DNA of 64,000 nucleotides from an uncultured Flavihumibacter sp. (GCA_946482545.1 CAMLRX010000002.1:3560-67559), one strand, 5' to 3'. Positions 39,991-48,607 are shown, numbered from the stretch's first letter. Notes: a model not told the origin generated them from the letters alone. Numbers and translations are program-made.

Positions 39991-41214
39991 CTAATCCATC
40001 AAAATTAAAGATTTGTTTCGAATGATGTGGGAAAGCTTTATGGTGAGGGCATGGAACAACATTTTGGCGTTGGCGTTCCGCTCAATGTAGTAGGCGGCCT
40101 GGTCCAGTTCCCTGATAATGGCTTCCTGCTGGTGGATATTGGTCAGTTTATTGAGCCTGTTCGCGAAATCCAGCTCCGTTTCGCTGGCGGAAACTTTATC
40201 CGGAGGAAGTACCCCTGCTCTGACCGACTGCTCCAAAAGGTGACAGAAGTATTTTAGAAACTGCTTCTGCTTCTCCCTGCCCTGTTTGGCCATTTCTTCG
40301 ATCCATTTCACCTGTGCCGTTGGCCCGGATTTCAGGATGCTGTTCAGCCATTCCCGGAGCAGGTCCATCCAATCGTCGCCTGCGTGCTGCATTTGTTGCA
40401 GGGCCTCCCGGTAATTTCCTTCCGAAATGGCGGCTATGGCCCGTGCTTTTGTTGGCTCCAGTCCACATTTTGTTTCCAGGGCGGCCGCAATTTGTGCATC
40501 CTCTGGAATCGGGATTTTCACGAGCTGGCAACGGGAGAGAATAGTTTGAAGAATTTGCGCTTCCGATTCGGCCACCAGTATAAAAAGGGTGTTTGGTGGC
40601 GGCTCTTCAATCAATTTCAACAGCTTATTGCCTTCGTTGCCCAGGTATTCGGGCATCCACATCACCAGGATTTTGTATTCACTCTCGAAACTTTTCAGGT
40701 TCAGCTTCCGGATGATCTCGTTGCACTCATGCGCCGTAATATTGCCCTGCTTGTTCTCCGCGCCGATGAACTGCAGCCAGTCGAATACATTTCCGTAAGG
40801 ATATAACTTCTGGAATTCCCTCCATTCGGTAATATAATCTGTGCTGACCGGCTTATCGCCTGCCTTCCTCGGGATCACGGGGTAAGAAAAATGAATATCA
40901 GGGTGCACCATTTGCGCCGCCTTTAAACAGGAGGGGCATTGGCCGCAGGCACTGAGCATGGTACTGCTCCCGGTTCCTGTTGCATCATCCGTTTCCGGTT
41001 CAGGCGCACCGAACAGTCCTGCACTTTGCTGCGAAACAGGCTTCCCATTCTTCCACTCACAAACGATGTACTGGGCAAATGCCAGCGCCAGCGGGAGCGC
41101 GCCTGATCCTTCTTTCCCCAAAAAGAGCAAAGCATGGCTTAACCGGTTGTGCTGTACCAGTTCTGCAAGGTTATTGCCTGTTTGTTCCTGACCAATGATA
41201 TCCTTGAAAAGCAT
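39991..41214 (-). CDS. holB: DNA polymerase III delta' subunit-like ATPase
   Basis: 407 residues from ATG 41214, 5 nt after a TATATTTG promoter element. The N-terminal AAA+ part begins FKDIIGQEQTGNNLAELVQHNRLSHALLF, with a glycine-rich GKEGSGALPLAL loop in the Walker A position that lacks the usual GKT/S form, as in many delta' subunits. A zinc module (CGQCPSCLKA), LVIEEPPPNTLFIL-type Walker B-like region and sensor SRCQ motif follow. The extra length over E. coli HolB is in the C-terminal collar domain. It forms part of the clamp loader that places the sliding clamp on DNA. Confidence 0.85.
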   Translation of the reverse strand: MLFKDIIGQEQTGNNLAELVQHNRLSHALLFLGKEGSGALPLALAFAQYIVCEWKNGKPVSQQSAGLFGAPEPETDDATGTGSSTMLSACGQCPSCLKAAQMVHPDIHFSYPVIPRKAGDKPVSTDYITEWREFQKLYPYGNVFDWLQFIGAENKQGNITAHECNEIIRKLNLKSFESEYKILVMWMPEYLGNEGNKLLKLIEEPPPNTLFILVAESEAQILQTILSRCQLVKIPIPEDAQIAAALETKCGLEPTKARAIAAISEGNYREALQQMQHAGDDWMDLLREWLNSILKSGPTAQVKWIEEMAKQGREKQKQFLKYFCHLLEQSVRAGVLPPDKVSASETELDFANRLNKLTNIHQQEAIIRELDQAAYYIERNANAKMLFHALTIKLSHIIRNKSLILMD

Positions 41215-41219
41215 AGCAG

Positions 41220-41227
41220 CAAATATA
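41220..41227 (-). promoter_or_regulatory. -7 promoter element of holB
   Basis: TATATTTG on the minus strand, exact consensus, ending 5 nt before the ATG at 41214: a nearly leaderless start. Confidence 0.6.
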
Positions 41228-41274
41228 GTGGTTATTGCCGCCGGGTTCACCCGGGCCTTGTAAACCCTTTTTCT

Positions 41275-41796
41275 CTACTTGAGGTACTGGAGTATATCCG
41301 GGCTCATGGGTTCCACCGCGCTGTCGAATTTGGCCACCAGTTTGCCTTTTTCGTTGATCAGGAATTTGGTGAAGTTCCAGCGGATATCGGCGTCCATCAC
41401 GCCGTTTTCTTTTTTGTTGGTGAGCCACTTGAAAAGCGGGTGAATATCATCGCCTTTCACGGAGATTTTTTCAGCCATAGGAAAACTTACGCCGTAATTT
41501 TTTTCGCAGAAAGCTTCGATCTCTTCATTGGAACCAGGTTCCTGCCCTCCGAAATTGTTTGCGGGAAAGCCGATGATCACCAGTTTATCCTTGTATTTCT
41601 CGTACAATTCCTGGAGCCCTTTGTACTGCTTGGTGTAACCACATTTGGAAGCGGTATTTACGATCAGTATCTTTTTGCCCTTATATTTTGAAAAATCAAT
41701 GGTGCCTCCATCCAAAGAAGCGACTTTGAAATCATAAATCGAAGTTGCTGCGGCTGCCAAGGCCACAATTGCTGATATTAAGACTGTTTTTAACAT
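41275..41796 (-). CDS. Exported glutathione peroxidase-family (GPx) thiol peroxidase, Cys type
   Basis: 173 residues. A hydrophobic N-terminus (MLKTVLISAIVALAAAATS) looks like a signal peptide, so the mature enzyme would be periplasmic. The peroxidatic Cys is in NTASKCGYTKQYKGLQ, with the conserved Gln of the active tetrad in FPANNFGGQEPG and Trp-Asn in IRWNFTKFL. A possible resolving cysteine (EAFCEKNYG) suggests thioredoxin-like recycling rather than glutathione. It removes hydrogen or lipid peroxides. The gene lies between holB and a beta-helix lipoprotein gene on the same strand, with a 67-bp gap upstream that has no clear promoter consensus. Confidence 0.88.
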   Translation of the reverse strand: MLKTVLISAIVALAAAATSIYDFKVASLDGGTIDFSKYKGKKILIVNTASKCGYTKQYKGLQELYEKYKDKLVIIGFPANNFGGQEPGSNEEIEAFCEKNYGVSFPMAEKISVKGDDIHPLFKWLTNKKENGVMDADIRWNFTKFLINEKGKLVAKFDSAVEPMSPDILQYLK

Positions 41797-41863
41797 AATG
41801 AGTTTGTTTTCGATTATCTAAACAATATATAGTCTGTTTGGTTGCGATGTAGGTTGCTTTATG

Positions 41864-43255
41864 TTATTGTTTTTCATAACAACCCGCATCCGGCAGGCCT
41901 ACCTGCCTGTTCTTGCCATCCAGGTCAAAAGCTATTCCGGTGACTATACCAATGTTGATTGCCGGAGATCCTTCTTTTAACCTGAAGTTATAATAACGGG
42001 TAGTCGGATTGATGCTGTCGAATGCCGGCGCTGAATTTTTAACCGAAGAAAGCACGTTAAAAAGCGCCTGCTCTGTTTTAGCTTTATAAAGGCAGTTCAG
42101 GATATTAACCTCAAAAGGGGTGGTGCCTTTTCTTTCAGCGAAAATTTCATTGTCTACATTTCCGTTTTCGCCCCAAAAGATACAATTCGTAAAATTGGCA
42201 TACATAGGAGCCGTAACCTCAGCTCCGCCAATTACGGCATGGTTCAGCAAACGAACGACCGGTGTTTTATGCTGAATGTAACTGTTGCCGTAACTCGCAA
42301 TGGTGCAATGTGTGAAACTATATACTCCCCCGAGCTCAAGACTTATATTAGCACCACAATTGGTAATAAGACAATTCTCTGCTTCAACAGAACTCGCCTG
42401 TGCGAGAATGCCCGCATCATATATATTATTGATCACGCATTGGCGCAACCGCAATTTTGGTTGTGTACCTGGTGCGGGGCCATCAAGGATAAGCGCCTGG
42501 TAACTATTGAGGATATGCATCCATTCGAGTTCATTCTCTTTACTCTCCCCCCTGAAGATAATTCCGGGCCAGCTTCCGGGAAGATCGCGGTAAGTTTCAT
42601 CCAGCCGGTCACCCCGGAAAACAACGGAGTCCTGTTCGGTACCTTTCACCTTCAGCGTTCCATCTACAATAAAAGCTGCATCCGCATGAAGGTAAACCTG
42701 TGTTCCTTCCTGGATGGTGAGCGTAACAGCGGTATCCACCTGCAACGGACCCAGGATCACATAAGGGCGTGTATTGTCCCATACTTCATCTGCACCGATG
42801 GTATGGTTGCGTAGGAAGCGTGCGTTCCTGCCCCAGGCTTGCAGTTGAACGAAGGTTTCGTTGCCATTGAACGCGATCTTTATGCTGTCGGAAAGAACGA
42901 ACGGCTGGTTGTTGCCATTCGCATCGATGGAAACGTTTACAAACACATACATGCTATCGTTGGCTTCCAACTCGATGTCGCGTGCAGTATGTGTCGCCAT
43001 TCCATCAATATTTATCCTGAATGGCGAGTTGGTTCCTCCTGCCAGCGTTACTTCGCTTAACCGTAATTTCTGATCGTTGTTGTTGAACAGCTTGAACACT
43101 TTGGTAACCGATCCCGTTGTTGTGAAAACGGTGTCGAAAAGCAAACTATCCACTGAAACGCCCAATCTTGCCTCTTTACCTGTTATGAAAGTGTCTTTGT
43201 TGCACGACAACAAAACAGGTAGCGATGCTATTAATATGATCAGTAACTTTTTCAT
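41864..43255 (-). CDS. Beta-helix lipoprotein of unknown function
   Basis: 463 residues. A lipoprotein signal (MKKLLIILIASLPVLLSC, Cys18) anchors it to a membrane. The N-terminal third is a beta-sandwich (RLGVSVDSLLFDTVFTTTGSVTKVFKLFNNND), and the remainder has the repeated short strands of a right-handed beta-helix (VNILNCLYKA, NCIFWGENGNVD, AENCLITNCG). It ends with a short GxPDAGCYE motif found at the end of many beta-helix proteins of Bacteroidota. No enzyme residues are evident. Similar lipoproteins often lie near comF in this phylum, as here (32 bp from the comF stop codon), but a shared function is not established. Confidence 0.7.
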   Translation of the reverse strand: MKKLLIILIASLPVLLSCNKDTFITGKEARLGVSVDSLLFDTVFTTTGSVTKVFKLFNNNDQKLRLSEVTLAGGTNSPFRINIDGMATHTARDIELEANDSMYVFVNVSIDANGNNQPFVLSDSIKIAFNGNETFVQLQAWGRNARFLRNHTIGADEVWDNTRPYVILGPLQVDTAVTLTIQEGTQVYLHADAAFIVDGTLKVKGTEQDSVVFRGDRLDETYRDLPGSWPGIIFRGESKENELEWMHILNSYQALILDGPAPGTQPKLRLRQCVINNIYDAGILAQASSVEAENCLITNCGANISLELGGVYSFTHCTIASYGNSYIQHKTPVVRLLNHAVIGGAEVTAPMYANFTNCIFWGENGNVDNEIFAERKGTTPFEVNILNCLYKAKTEQALFNVLSSVKNSAPAFDSINPTTRYYNFRLKEGSPAINIGIVTGIAFDLDGKNRQVGLPDAGCYEKQ

Positions 43256-43287
43256 TATTCAGTCGTAAATGTAATTCATTTTCTTAC

Positions 43288-44001
43288 CTACAGCACCGTT
43301 GCGGCCCATGCGTATGCAGCAATGCTCACCGATGCAGGTTTTCCTTCGTATAACGCATGTACGCAGGATTCAAGTGTGGCGCCGGTGGTGATCACGTCGT
43401 CAACCAGGAGAATGTGTTTGTTTCTAACCCGCTCCGGGTCACGCAAGGCGAACCTGCTTTTCATGTTTATCCATCTTTCAAGACGGGATTTCCGGGTTTG
43501 GCTATCCGTCTGGCTGTGTTTGACCAACAGGTGCGGGTCGAATTCCTTTCCATGCCATGTTTCGGCGATCGCTTTTCCCAGCAGCGCGGCCTGGTTGTAC
43601 CCTCTTGTCCGCTCTTTGCGCGGGAACATTGGCACCGGCGCGATAAGGTTAATTTCCTTATACAGTGGCGCATCACTTAATACTTTTCCCATCATCCTGC
43701 CCATGAACCTGGCCGCCATTCTTTCGTTCTTATACTTCAATAAGTGCAGCAGTTGCTGAATGCCGGCGCCTTTATTAAAGAAACAACAAGCCATCGCATG
43801 ATGAACGTCAGCTCTTCCACGGAATATCTTCTCCACCGGATTTTCCTCCCACTGCTCAAATTTTGTAAACGGCCATTTGCTCCTGCACAGCAGGCAGAAA
43901 TAATTTTCGGTCTGTACAATATCATTGCCGCATCCCAGACACTGAACCGGGAAAAACAACTGCATCAATCCTTCACACCAATCAGTCAACGTTCTTTTCA
44001 T
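43288..44001 (-). CDS. ComF family phosphoribosyltransferase-like protein
   Basis: 237 residues from ATG 44001; an upstream TTG would add six residues and is less likely. An N-terminal zinc module of four cysteines (CLGCGNDIVQTENYFCLLC) precedes a PRTase fold with the PRPP loop ILLVDDVITTGATLESC. This matches ComF, needed in several bacteria for uptake or handling of single-stranded DNA during transformation. comEC and radA, also involved in transformation, are elsewhere in this window. radA lies just upstream on the same strand (98 bp between), so the two may be expressed together. Confidence 0.9.
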   Translation of the reverse strand: MKRTLTDWCEGLMQLFFPVQCLGCGNDIVQTENYFCLLCRSKWPFTKFEQWEENPVEKIFRGRADVHHAMACCFFNKGAGIQQLLHLLKYKNERMAARFMGRMMGKVLSDAPLYKEINLIAPVPMFPRKERTRGYNQAALLGKAIAETWHGKEFDPHLLVKHSQTDSQTRKSRLERWINMKSRFALRDPERVRNKHILLVDDVITTGATLESCVHALYEGKPASVSIAAYAWAATVL

Positions 44002-44099
44002 TGGTGCAAGTTCAGCCAATCATTTTATCCTGAAAACCGTGTTTCCCTCAACAGGGTGCCGTATTTAAACGGATAGAGACGCGTGTAAAACACCTATCA

Positions 44100-45473
44100 T
44101 TAAAAAAGATAGCTGTACAGTTCTTCAATCCTGCCCATGGGAACTACTTCTATATTGAAGGATTGTTTGCCCAGTCCTTTCTGATTGTATTTGGAAACGA
44201 TTATTTTTTCGAAGCCCATTTTTTCGGCTTCGGCGATGCGTTGTTCAATTCTGTTCACGGCCCTGATCTCACCACTGAGTCCAACTTCTCCGGCGAAACA
44301 GATCACGGGTGGCAGCGGAACATCTTCATAAGAAGAAAGTAATGCGGCCATTACGGCGAGGTCGATGCTGGGATCTTCAACTTTTAATCCGCCAGCAAGG
44401 TTCAGGAATACATCCTTCATGCCGAAATGAAAGCCACCTCTTTTCTCCAGTACGGCAAGCAACAATTGTAATCTCCTGAGATCATATCCGCTGACCGTGC
44501 GTTGCGGGGTACCATACACAGATTGCGTAACCAAAGCCTGCACTTCAATTAATAAAGGGCGCATCCCTTCAATGGTTGCGGCGATGGCCGTACCGCTCAG
44601 CGCTTCTTCTTTTTGTGTAATGAGAATATCGCTGGGATTGAGTACGGGCAGCATGCCCTTCGAGTTCATTTCATATATACCAAGTTCCGCCGTACTGCCG
44701 AACCGGTTCTTCAACGTGCGCAATATCCTGTAAGCATAGTGCCTGTCGCCTTCAAACTGTAACACAGTATCCACCATGTGTTCCAGTATCTTCGGTCCTG
44801 CAATACTTCCGTCTTTTGTAATATGGCCAATGAGGAATACAGGAATGCCGGACTCTTTAGCGAAACGTTGAAACAACGCGGCGCATTCCCGTATTTGCGA
44901 TACGCTTCCAGGCGAAGATTCAATAAGTGGTGATTGTAAAGTTTGAATGGAGTCAACGATCACGACTTCCGGTTTCAGTTTCCTGATTTCCTGGAATATT
45001 GTTTGTGTATCTGTTTCTGTGAGCAGGAATACAGAATCGTTGGTTACCTGAATACGATCGGCGCGCATCTTGATCTGTTGCTCGCTTTCTTCTCCGCTTA
45101 CATAAAGTGTGCGGATATTTTTTAAACGCAAACCCGTTTGAAGAAACAGTGTTGATTTTCCAATACCGGGTTCACCAGCAACAAGAATAATACTGCCCGG
45201 AACAATTCCTCCACCCAGTACGCGGTTCAGTTCGGGGTCTTCCGTTTGAATGCGTTGCTCTTCTTTTACTTTAACATCGTGCAGCGCAACGGTTACTGTT
45301 TTTCTTTTTTCGTTGGTGTCTTCTTTCCAACTGAATACATCTTTATCCTCTTTCTTTCGGATGTTCTCTTCAACAAAACTATTCCATTGCTGGCAGGATG
45401 GACATTTTCCTAACCATTTGGGGCTTTCATATCCACAGTGCTGACAAAAAAAAGCCGTTTTCAATTTGCTCAT
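44100..45473 (-). CDS. radA: DNA repair protein RadA
   Basis: 457 residues. The N-terminal zinc finger CQHCGYESPKWLGKCPSC is at residues 10-27. The RecA-like core has Walker A GEPGIGKST, the RadA-specific KNRFG motif (LKNRFGSTAE) and IDSIQTLQSP. The C-terminal Lon-type domain carries EVGLSGEIRAVNRIEQRIAEAEKMGF. RadA is a hexameric helicase-like ATPase that drives branch migration and D-loop expansion in recombination and transformation. A TACATTTG promoter element lies 16 nt upstream, just beyond a hairpin. Confidence 0.95.
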   Translation of the reverse strand: MSKLKTAFFCQHCGYESPKWLGKCPSCQQWNSFVEENIRKKEDKDVFSWKEDTNEKRKTVTVALHDVKVKEEQRIQTEDPELNRVLGGGIVPGSIILVAGEPGIGKSTLFLQTGLRLKNIRTLYVSGEESEQQIKMRADRIQVTNDSVFLLTETDTQTIFQEIRKLKPEVVIVDSIQTLQSPLIESSPGSVSQIRECAALFQRFAKESGIPVFLIGHITKDGSIAGPKILEHMVDTVLQFEGDRHYAYRILRTLKNRFGSTAELGIYEMNSKGMLPVLNPSDILITQKEEALSGTAIAATIEGMRPLLIEVQALVTQSVYGTPQRTVSGYDLRRLQLLLAVLEKRGGFHFGMKDVFLNLAGGLKVEDPSIDLAVMAALLSSYEDVPLPPVICFAGEVGLSGEIRAVNRIEQRIAEAEKMGFEKIIVSKYNQKGLGKQSFNIEVVPMGRIEELYSYLF

Positions 45474-45488
45474 AACCTGCCGTTTTCA

Positions 45489-45496
45489 CAAATGTA
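45489..45496 (-). promoter_or_regulatory. -7 promoter element of radA
   Basis: TACATTTG on the minus strand matches TAnnTTTG, 15 nt before the radA ATG. The T run after the hairpin at 45500-45521 overlaps its upstream edge. Confidence 0.55.
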
Positions 45497-45499
45497 AAA

Positions 45500-45540
45500 G
45501 GGCCGGTATTTCTACCGACCCTTGTTACTTACTAACCCAT
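45500..45540. ncRNA. Candidate structured RNA element: hairpin plus TACTTACTAACCCAT
   Basis: Stem GGGCCGGTA / TACCGACCC (45500-45521) followed by TACTTACTAACCCAT (45526-45540). On the minus strand the one mismatch becomes a G-T pair and the stem is followed by TTTT, so it could terminate a short transcript that starts near a TGAATTTG at 45561-45568. The same hairpin-motif order occurs at 12931-12967. The strand is undecided. Confidence 0.35.
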
Positions 45541-45837
45541 TAAATTCTTGCACTAAATTACAAATTCAGCCTACATAACAAAATTATTTTTTGGCTGTGT
45601 GAATAACTTTTGAACGAAAAAGCGCGATAAAATTTTTTAACTATTTGATTTTAAATAATAAACATATTAGAAATTAGGCAGTGGCAAATATGGCGGTTGA
45701 TTTTTCGGTGAAAATGCCATTGTGTCGCTACGTCATTTTAGAATTTTTTATACCGACAAAAAGGCGGAATTTTAGGGTGTAAAAACGGTATGGTTATCAA
45801 TTTGATAGCTAGATTATGAGTTAAAAAAGAGATACTT

Positions 45838-46527
45838 ATGACATTCGAAATTATGTTGGTCTCCATTTTCTTCCTGCTGGTTAGTATGCTGGTGTCATGG
45901 AGACTGAAAAGCAAATTCAAGCAATATTCCGAGGTGGCTTTGAGAAGTGGGCTTACAGGGCGCGAGGTAGCGGAAAAGATGTTACGGGAGCATGGAATAA
46001 CCGACGTGAAGGTGGTTTCTGTGGATGGATTCCTTTCGGATCACTATAATCCCACCAACAAGACGGTAAACCTGAGCCCGGATGTTTACCACAGTAATAG
46101 TGTGGCCGCGGCGGCCGTTGCGGCGCACGAATGCGGTCACGCTGTTCAGCATGCGACAGCTTACCAATGGCTTACCATGCGCTCAAAACTGGTTCCGGCG
46201 GTGCAATTCAGTTCTTCGATCGTACAATGGGTATTGCTGGCCGGTGTTTTTATGGTTCAAACATTTCCGGCGCTGTTGCTTGGAGGTGTGATTTTGTTTG
46301 GGGTTACCACTTTGTTTTCCGTGATTACACTCCCGGTAGAATTTGACGCGAGCAAAAGGGCGCTGGCCTGGCTGGGACGTACCAACGTGACCAACGAGCG
46401 GGAGTATCCTCTGGCTAAAGACGCTTTGAAATGGGCTGCAATGACCTATGTGGTGGCTGCTATCGCTTCTATCGTGACCCTGGTGCAATACCTGATGATT
46501 TATCTTTCAGGTTCGAGAAGAGAGTAG
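45838..46527 (+). CDS. YugP-type membrane zinc metallopeptidase
   Basis: 229 residues. A membrane helix at the N-terminus (about 3-20) is followed by the zinc motif AAHECGHAVQHA (HExxH form HECGH, near residue 100) and hydrophobic segments at about 128-170 and 200-222. The family segment GLTGREVAEKMLREHGITDVKV and the DHYNPTNKTVNLSP region are typical of the neutral zinc metallopeptidase family that includes B. subtilis YugP. The active site would face the membrane surface; the substrate is unknown. It stands alone: divergent from radA and separated from the convergent RNase gene by a repeat-bounded terminator. Confidence 0.88.
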   Translation: MTFEIMLVSIFFLLVSMLVSWRLKSKFKQYSEVALRSGLTGREVAEKMLREHGITDVKVVSVDGFLSDHYNPTNKTVNLSPDVYHSNSVAAAAVAAHECGHAVQHATAYQWLTMRSKLVPAVQFSSSIVQWVLLAGVFMVQTFPALLLGGVILFGVTTLFSVITLPVEFDASKRALAWLGRTNVTNEREYPLAKDALKWAAMTYVVAAIASIVTLVQYLMIYLSGSRRE

Positions 46528-46530
46528 TGA

Positions 46531-46565
46531 GATGTTGGATGATGGATTTTGAATGATGGATTGGG
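46531..46565 (-). repeat. Dispersed intergenic repeat, inverted copy
   Basis: On the minus strand reads AATCCATCATTCAAAATCC then ATCATCCAACATC. It is in inverted orientation to the copy at 46735-46768; the two bracket a terminator. Confidence 0.6.
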
Positions 46566-46672
46566 CGGTTGATAGGGATAGTGAAGTTGATTATACTCTG
46601 TTCTGTACATGAAGTGTAAGCAAATTTGTTAGAAGGAATATGGCCTGATCATATAATTACCCGGTATAAAAA

Positions 46673-46710
46673 ATAAGAATGGCGCATCAAATCCGATGCG
46701 CCATTCTTAT
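46673..46710. terminator. Intrinsic terminator, bidirectional
   Basis: Perfect 16-bp arms ATAAGAATGGCGCATC / GATGCGCCATTCTTAT with a 6-nt loop, between the convergent zinc peptidase and RNase genes. Confidence 0.8.
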
Positions 46711-46734
46711 ATAAGTTTCTTTGGTTATTATACT

Positions 46735-46768
46735 AATTCATCATCCAAAATCCATCATTCAAAATTCC
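46735..46768 (+). repeat. Dispersed intergenic repeat
   Basis: AATTCATCATCCAAAATCC followed by ATCATTCAAAATTCC; its end touches the RNase stop codon. Confidence 0.6.
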
Positions 46769-48318
46769 TACAACTTAATCTGCTCATCGTGCTGATCGAA
46801 GAAATTGAACTCGGTAAGGTGGTAGTTTGTATTTTCTTTAATCGTGAGCCTGGTCTTGTGTTTCCTTTGCCACTTGCGGGCTTTGGAGAAGAGCCATCCT
46901 TTAGTAAGGTAAGCGTATAGAATGGGGTGCACCATCAGGGTCAGGTTGTTGTGCTGATGGGTAACCAGGTAGCTGAGGTTCTTTTCGATCTCATCTTCCA
47001 GCACCAGCGTGGAGGTGATTTTACCGGTACCGTTGCAGGAAGGACATACTTCCTGTGTATTGATATTGATCTCCGGCTTCATCCTTTGCCGGGTGATCTG
47101 CATCAGGCCGAATTTGGAGATGGGCAGTACCGCGTGTTTGGCGCGGTCGGGCCGCATGAATTTCTCCATGGCATCGGCCAGGGCTTTTTTGTTGTCGGGC
47201 AGTTTCATATCGATGAAATCCACCACGATGATACCACCGAGGTCGCGAAGCCGGAGTTGACGGGCGATTTCTTCCGCCGCTTCCAGGTTGGTTTCCAGCG
47301 CGTTCTGTTCCTGGTTGTTGCTCACACTTTTGTAGCCGCTGTTTACGTCGATAACGTGCAGGGCCTCGGTATGTTCTATAATAAGATATGCGCCGGAGTT
47401 GAGGTTTACGGTTTTGCCGAAAGCCGACTTCACCTGTTTGGTTACCCCGAAATGGTCGAATATGGGGGCGCCTGAGTTGTAGAATGAAACGATATCGGCT
47501 TTTTCGGGCGCGATTTTCTGGATATAACTCTTGGTATCGTTGAAGATCGTTTTATCGTTGAGTACAATCTTATTGAAATCTTCGTTGAGCAGGTCACGTA
47601 AAATACTGGTGGTCTTGGTTTGCTCACTCAGTATCTTGGCGGGGGCCACTGAACCTTTGAGGTTACGCTGGATGGTGTGCCATGTTTCAATGAGTGTACT
47701 CAGATCCTCATGAAGTTCGGCCGTATTCTTTCCTTCGGCGGCGGTCCTTACGATTACTCCGAAGTTTTTTGTTTTGATGGATTCCACGATGCGCTGCAGC
47801 CTTTTTCTTTCTTCAGCGGAGTGGATCTTTCTGGAAACGGCGATGATGTCGTTGAAAGGTGTGAGTACCACGAACCTGCCGGGCAGCGATATTTCGCAAC
47901 TGAGGCGGGGACCTTTGGCGGCGATGGGTTCTTTCAGGATCTGAACGAGGATATTGGGTTTGCCGCCCAGTACTTCGTTGACCTTACCGGTTTTAACGAT
48001 CTCGGGTTCTACGGTGAATTTGCCGAAATCGAAGCCTTCGGGCGTTTGATCCACCATGGCCATCTGCGTGAACTTCAGGATAGACCTGGCGTAGGGGCTA
48101 AGGTCGGTATAATGAAGAAAAGCATCTTTTTCAAAACCCACATCCACGAATGCGGCGTTCAGTCCGGGGATCAGCTTTTTGACCTTTCCCAGGTACAGAT
48201 CGCCCACGGCGAAGTTGGCATCATTCTTTTCATTATGAAGCTCAACCAGCTTTTTATCCTCCAGCAATGCAATCTCTACACCCTGAGGTACCGCGTTTAT
48301 TATCAGTTCCTTGTTCAC
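46768..48318 (-). CDS. rng: Ribonuclease E/G family protein (RNase G-like)
   Basis: 516 residues starting at GTG 48318. The S1 RNA-binding part is at the N-terminus (DLYLGKVKKLIPGLNAAFVDVGFEKDAFLH). The catalytic DNase I-like subdomain carries the magnesium-binding aspartates in HVIDVNSGYKS and IIVVDFIDM, and the zinc-link CPSCNGTGKI joins subunits. It lacks the long scaffold tail of RNase E and fits RNase G, which matures 16S rRNA 5' ends and decays mRNAs. It lies downstream of the 30-residue ribosome-associated-type gene, TPR protein and HU genes on the same strand; a hairpin separates it from them. Confidence 0.93.
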   Translation of the reverse strand: MNKELIINAVPQGVEIALLEDKKLVELHNEKNDANFAVGDLYLGKVKKLIPGLNAAFVDVGFEKDAFLHYTDLSPYARSILKFTQMAMVDQTPEGFDFGKFTVEPEIVKTGKVNEVLGGKPNILVQILKEPIAAKGPRLSCEISLPGRFVVLTPFNDIIAVSRKIHSAEERKRLQRIVESIKTKNFGVIVRTAAEGKNTAELHEDLSTLIETWHTIQRNLKGSVAPAKILSEQTKTTSILRDLLNEDFNKIVLNDKTIFNDTKSYIQKIAPEKADIVSFYNSGAPIFDHFGVTKQVKSAFGKTVNLNSGAYLIIEHTEALHVIDVNSGYKSVSNNQEQNALETNLEAAEEIARQLRLRDLGGIIVVDFIDMKLPDNKKALADAMEKFMRPDRAKHAVLPISKFGLMQITRQRMKPEININTQEVCPSCNGTGKITSTLVLEDEIEKNLSYLVTHQHNNLTLMVHPILYAYLTKGWLFSKARKWQRKHKTRLTIKENTNYHLTEFNFFDQHDEQIKL

Positions 48319-48456
48319 TAGATTTTTCTTTACGAACTACAGCCATACATCTACAGGAATGCTGTTTAGGGGCCATAACACAGCCGTATATACGCAGAAA
48401 CACCGTGTATTATTGCTGTCGAGGCTTTATTTGATTACAGCATCAGCGAAAGTCAA

Positions 48457-48485
48457 GTAAGCCGGGAAAGGTATTCCCGGCTTAC
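48457..48485 (-). terminator. Strong hairpin, likely terminator or processing site
   Basis: Perfect 12-bp arms GTAAGCCGGGAA / TTCCCGGCTTAC with a 5-nt loop, 29 bp after the small basic gene's stop codon. No long T run follows on the minus strand, so termination would be partial. Confidence 0.5.
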
Positions 48486-48514
48486 AGAAACAGATATAGT
48501 ATAAGAACCAGAGA

Positions 48515-48607
48515 TTACTTCTTCTTCTTATGACGGTTCTTTCTCAGTCTTTTTTTACGCTTATGCGTTGCTATCTTATGACGCTTTCTCTTTTTACCAC
48601 AAGGCAT
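48515..48607 (-). CDS. AURKAIP1/COX24-type small basic protein, 30 residues
   Basis: ATG at 48607 to TAA at 48515 encodes 30 residues beginning MPCGKKRKRHKIATHKRKKR and ending RHKKKK; 20 of 30 are Lys, Arg or His. The pattern KRKRHKxxxHKRKKRLRxxRHKKK matches the AURKAIP1/COX24 domain of mitochondrial small-ribosomal-subunit protein mS38 and its short bacterial counterparts, common in Bacteroidota. It probably binds rRNA. It lies between the TPR-protein gene and RNase G gene. It is shorter than the limits used by most gene finders, so it is easily missed. Confidence 0.85.
   Translation of the reverse strand: MPCGKKRKRHKIATHKRKKRLRKNRHKKKK

Larger units (their letters stand above)
45474..45837. 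other. Intergenic region with hairpin and shared 15-nt motif
   Basis: 364 bp between the divergent radA and zinc metallopeptidase genes. From radA outward it holds a -7 element, a strong hairpin, TACTTACTAACCCAT (identical to the motif at 12953-12967) and about 300 bp of AT-rich sequence. No tRNA or credible protein gene is seen. Confidence 0.55.

Noticed and set aside
41214..41250. Longer start for holB at 41250
   Set aside because: The added codons would include the -7 promoter element, and homologues begin near FKDIIGQ.
45541..45837. Possible tRNA or second gene in the AT-rich gap before the zinc peptidase gene
   Set aside because: No cloverleaf, TTCGA-type arm or open frame with a plausible start was found.
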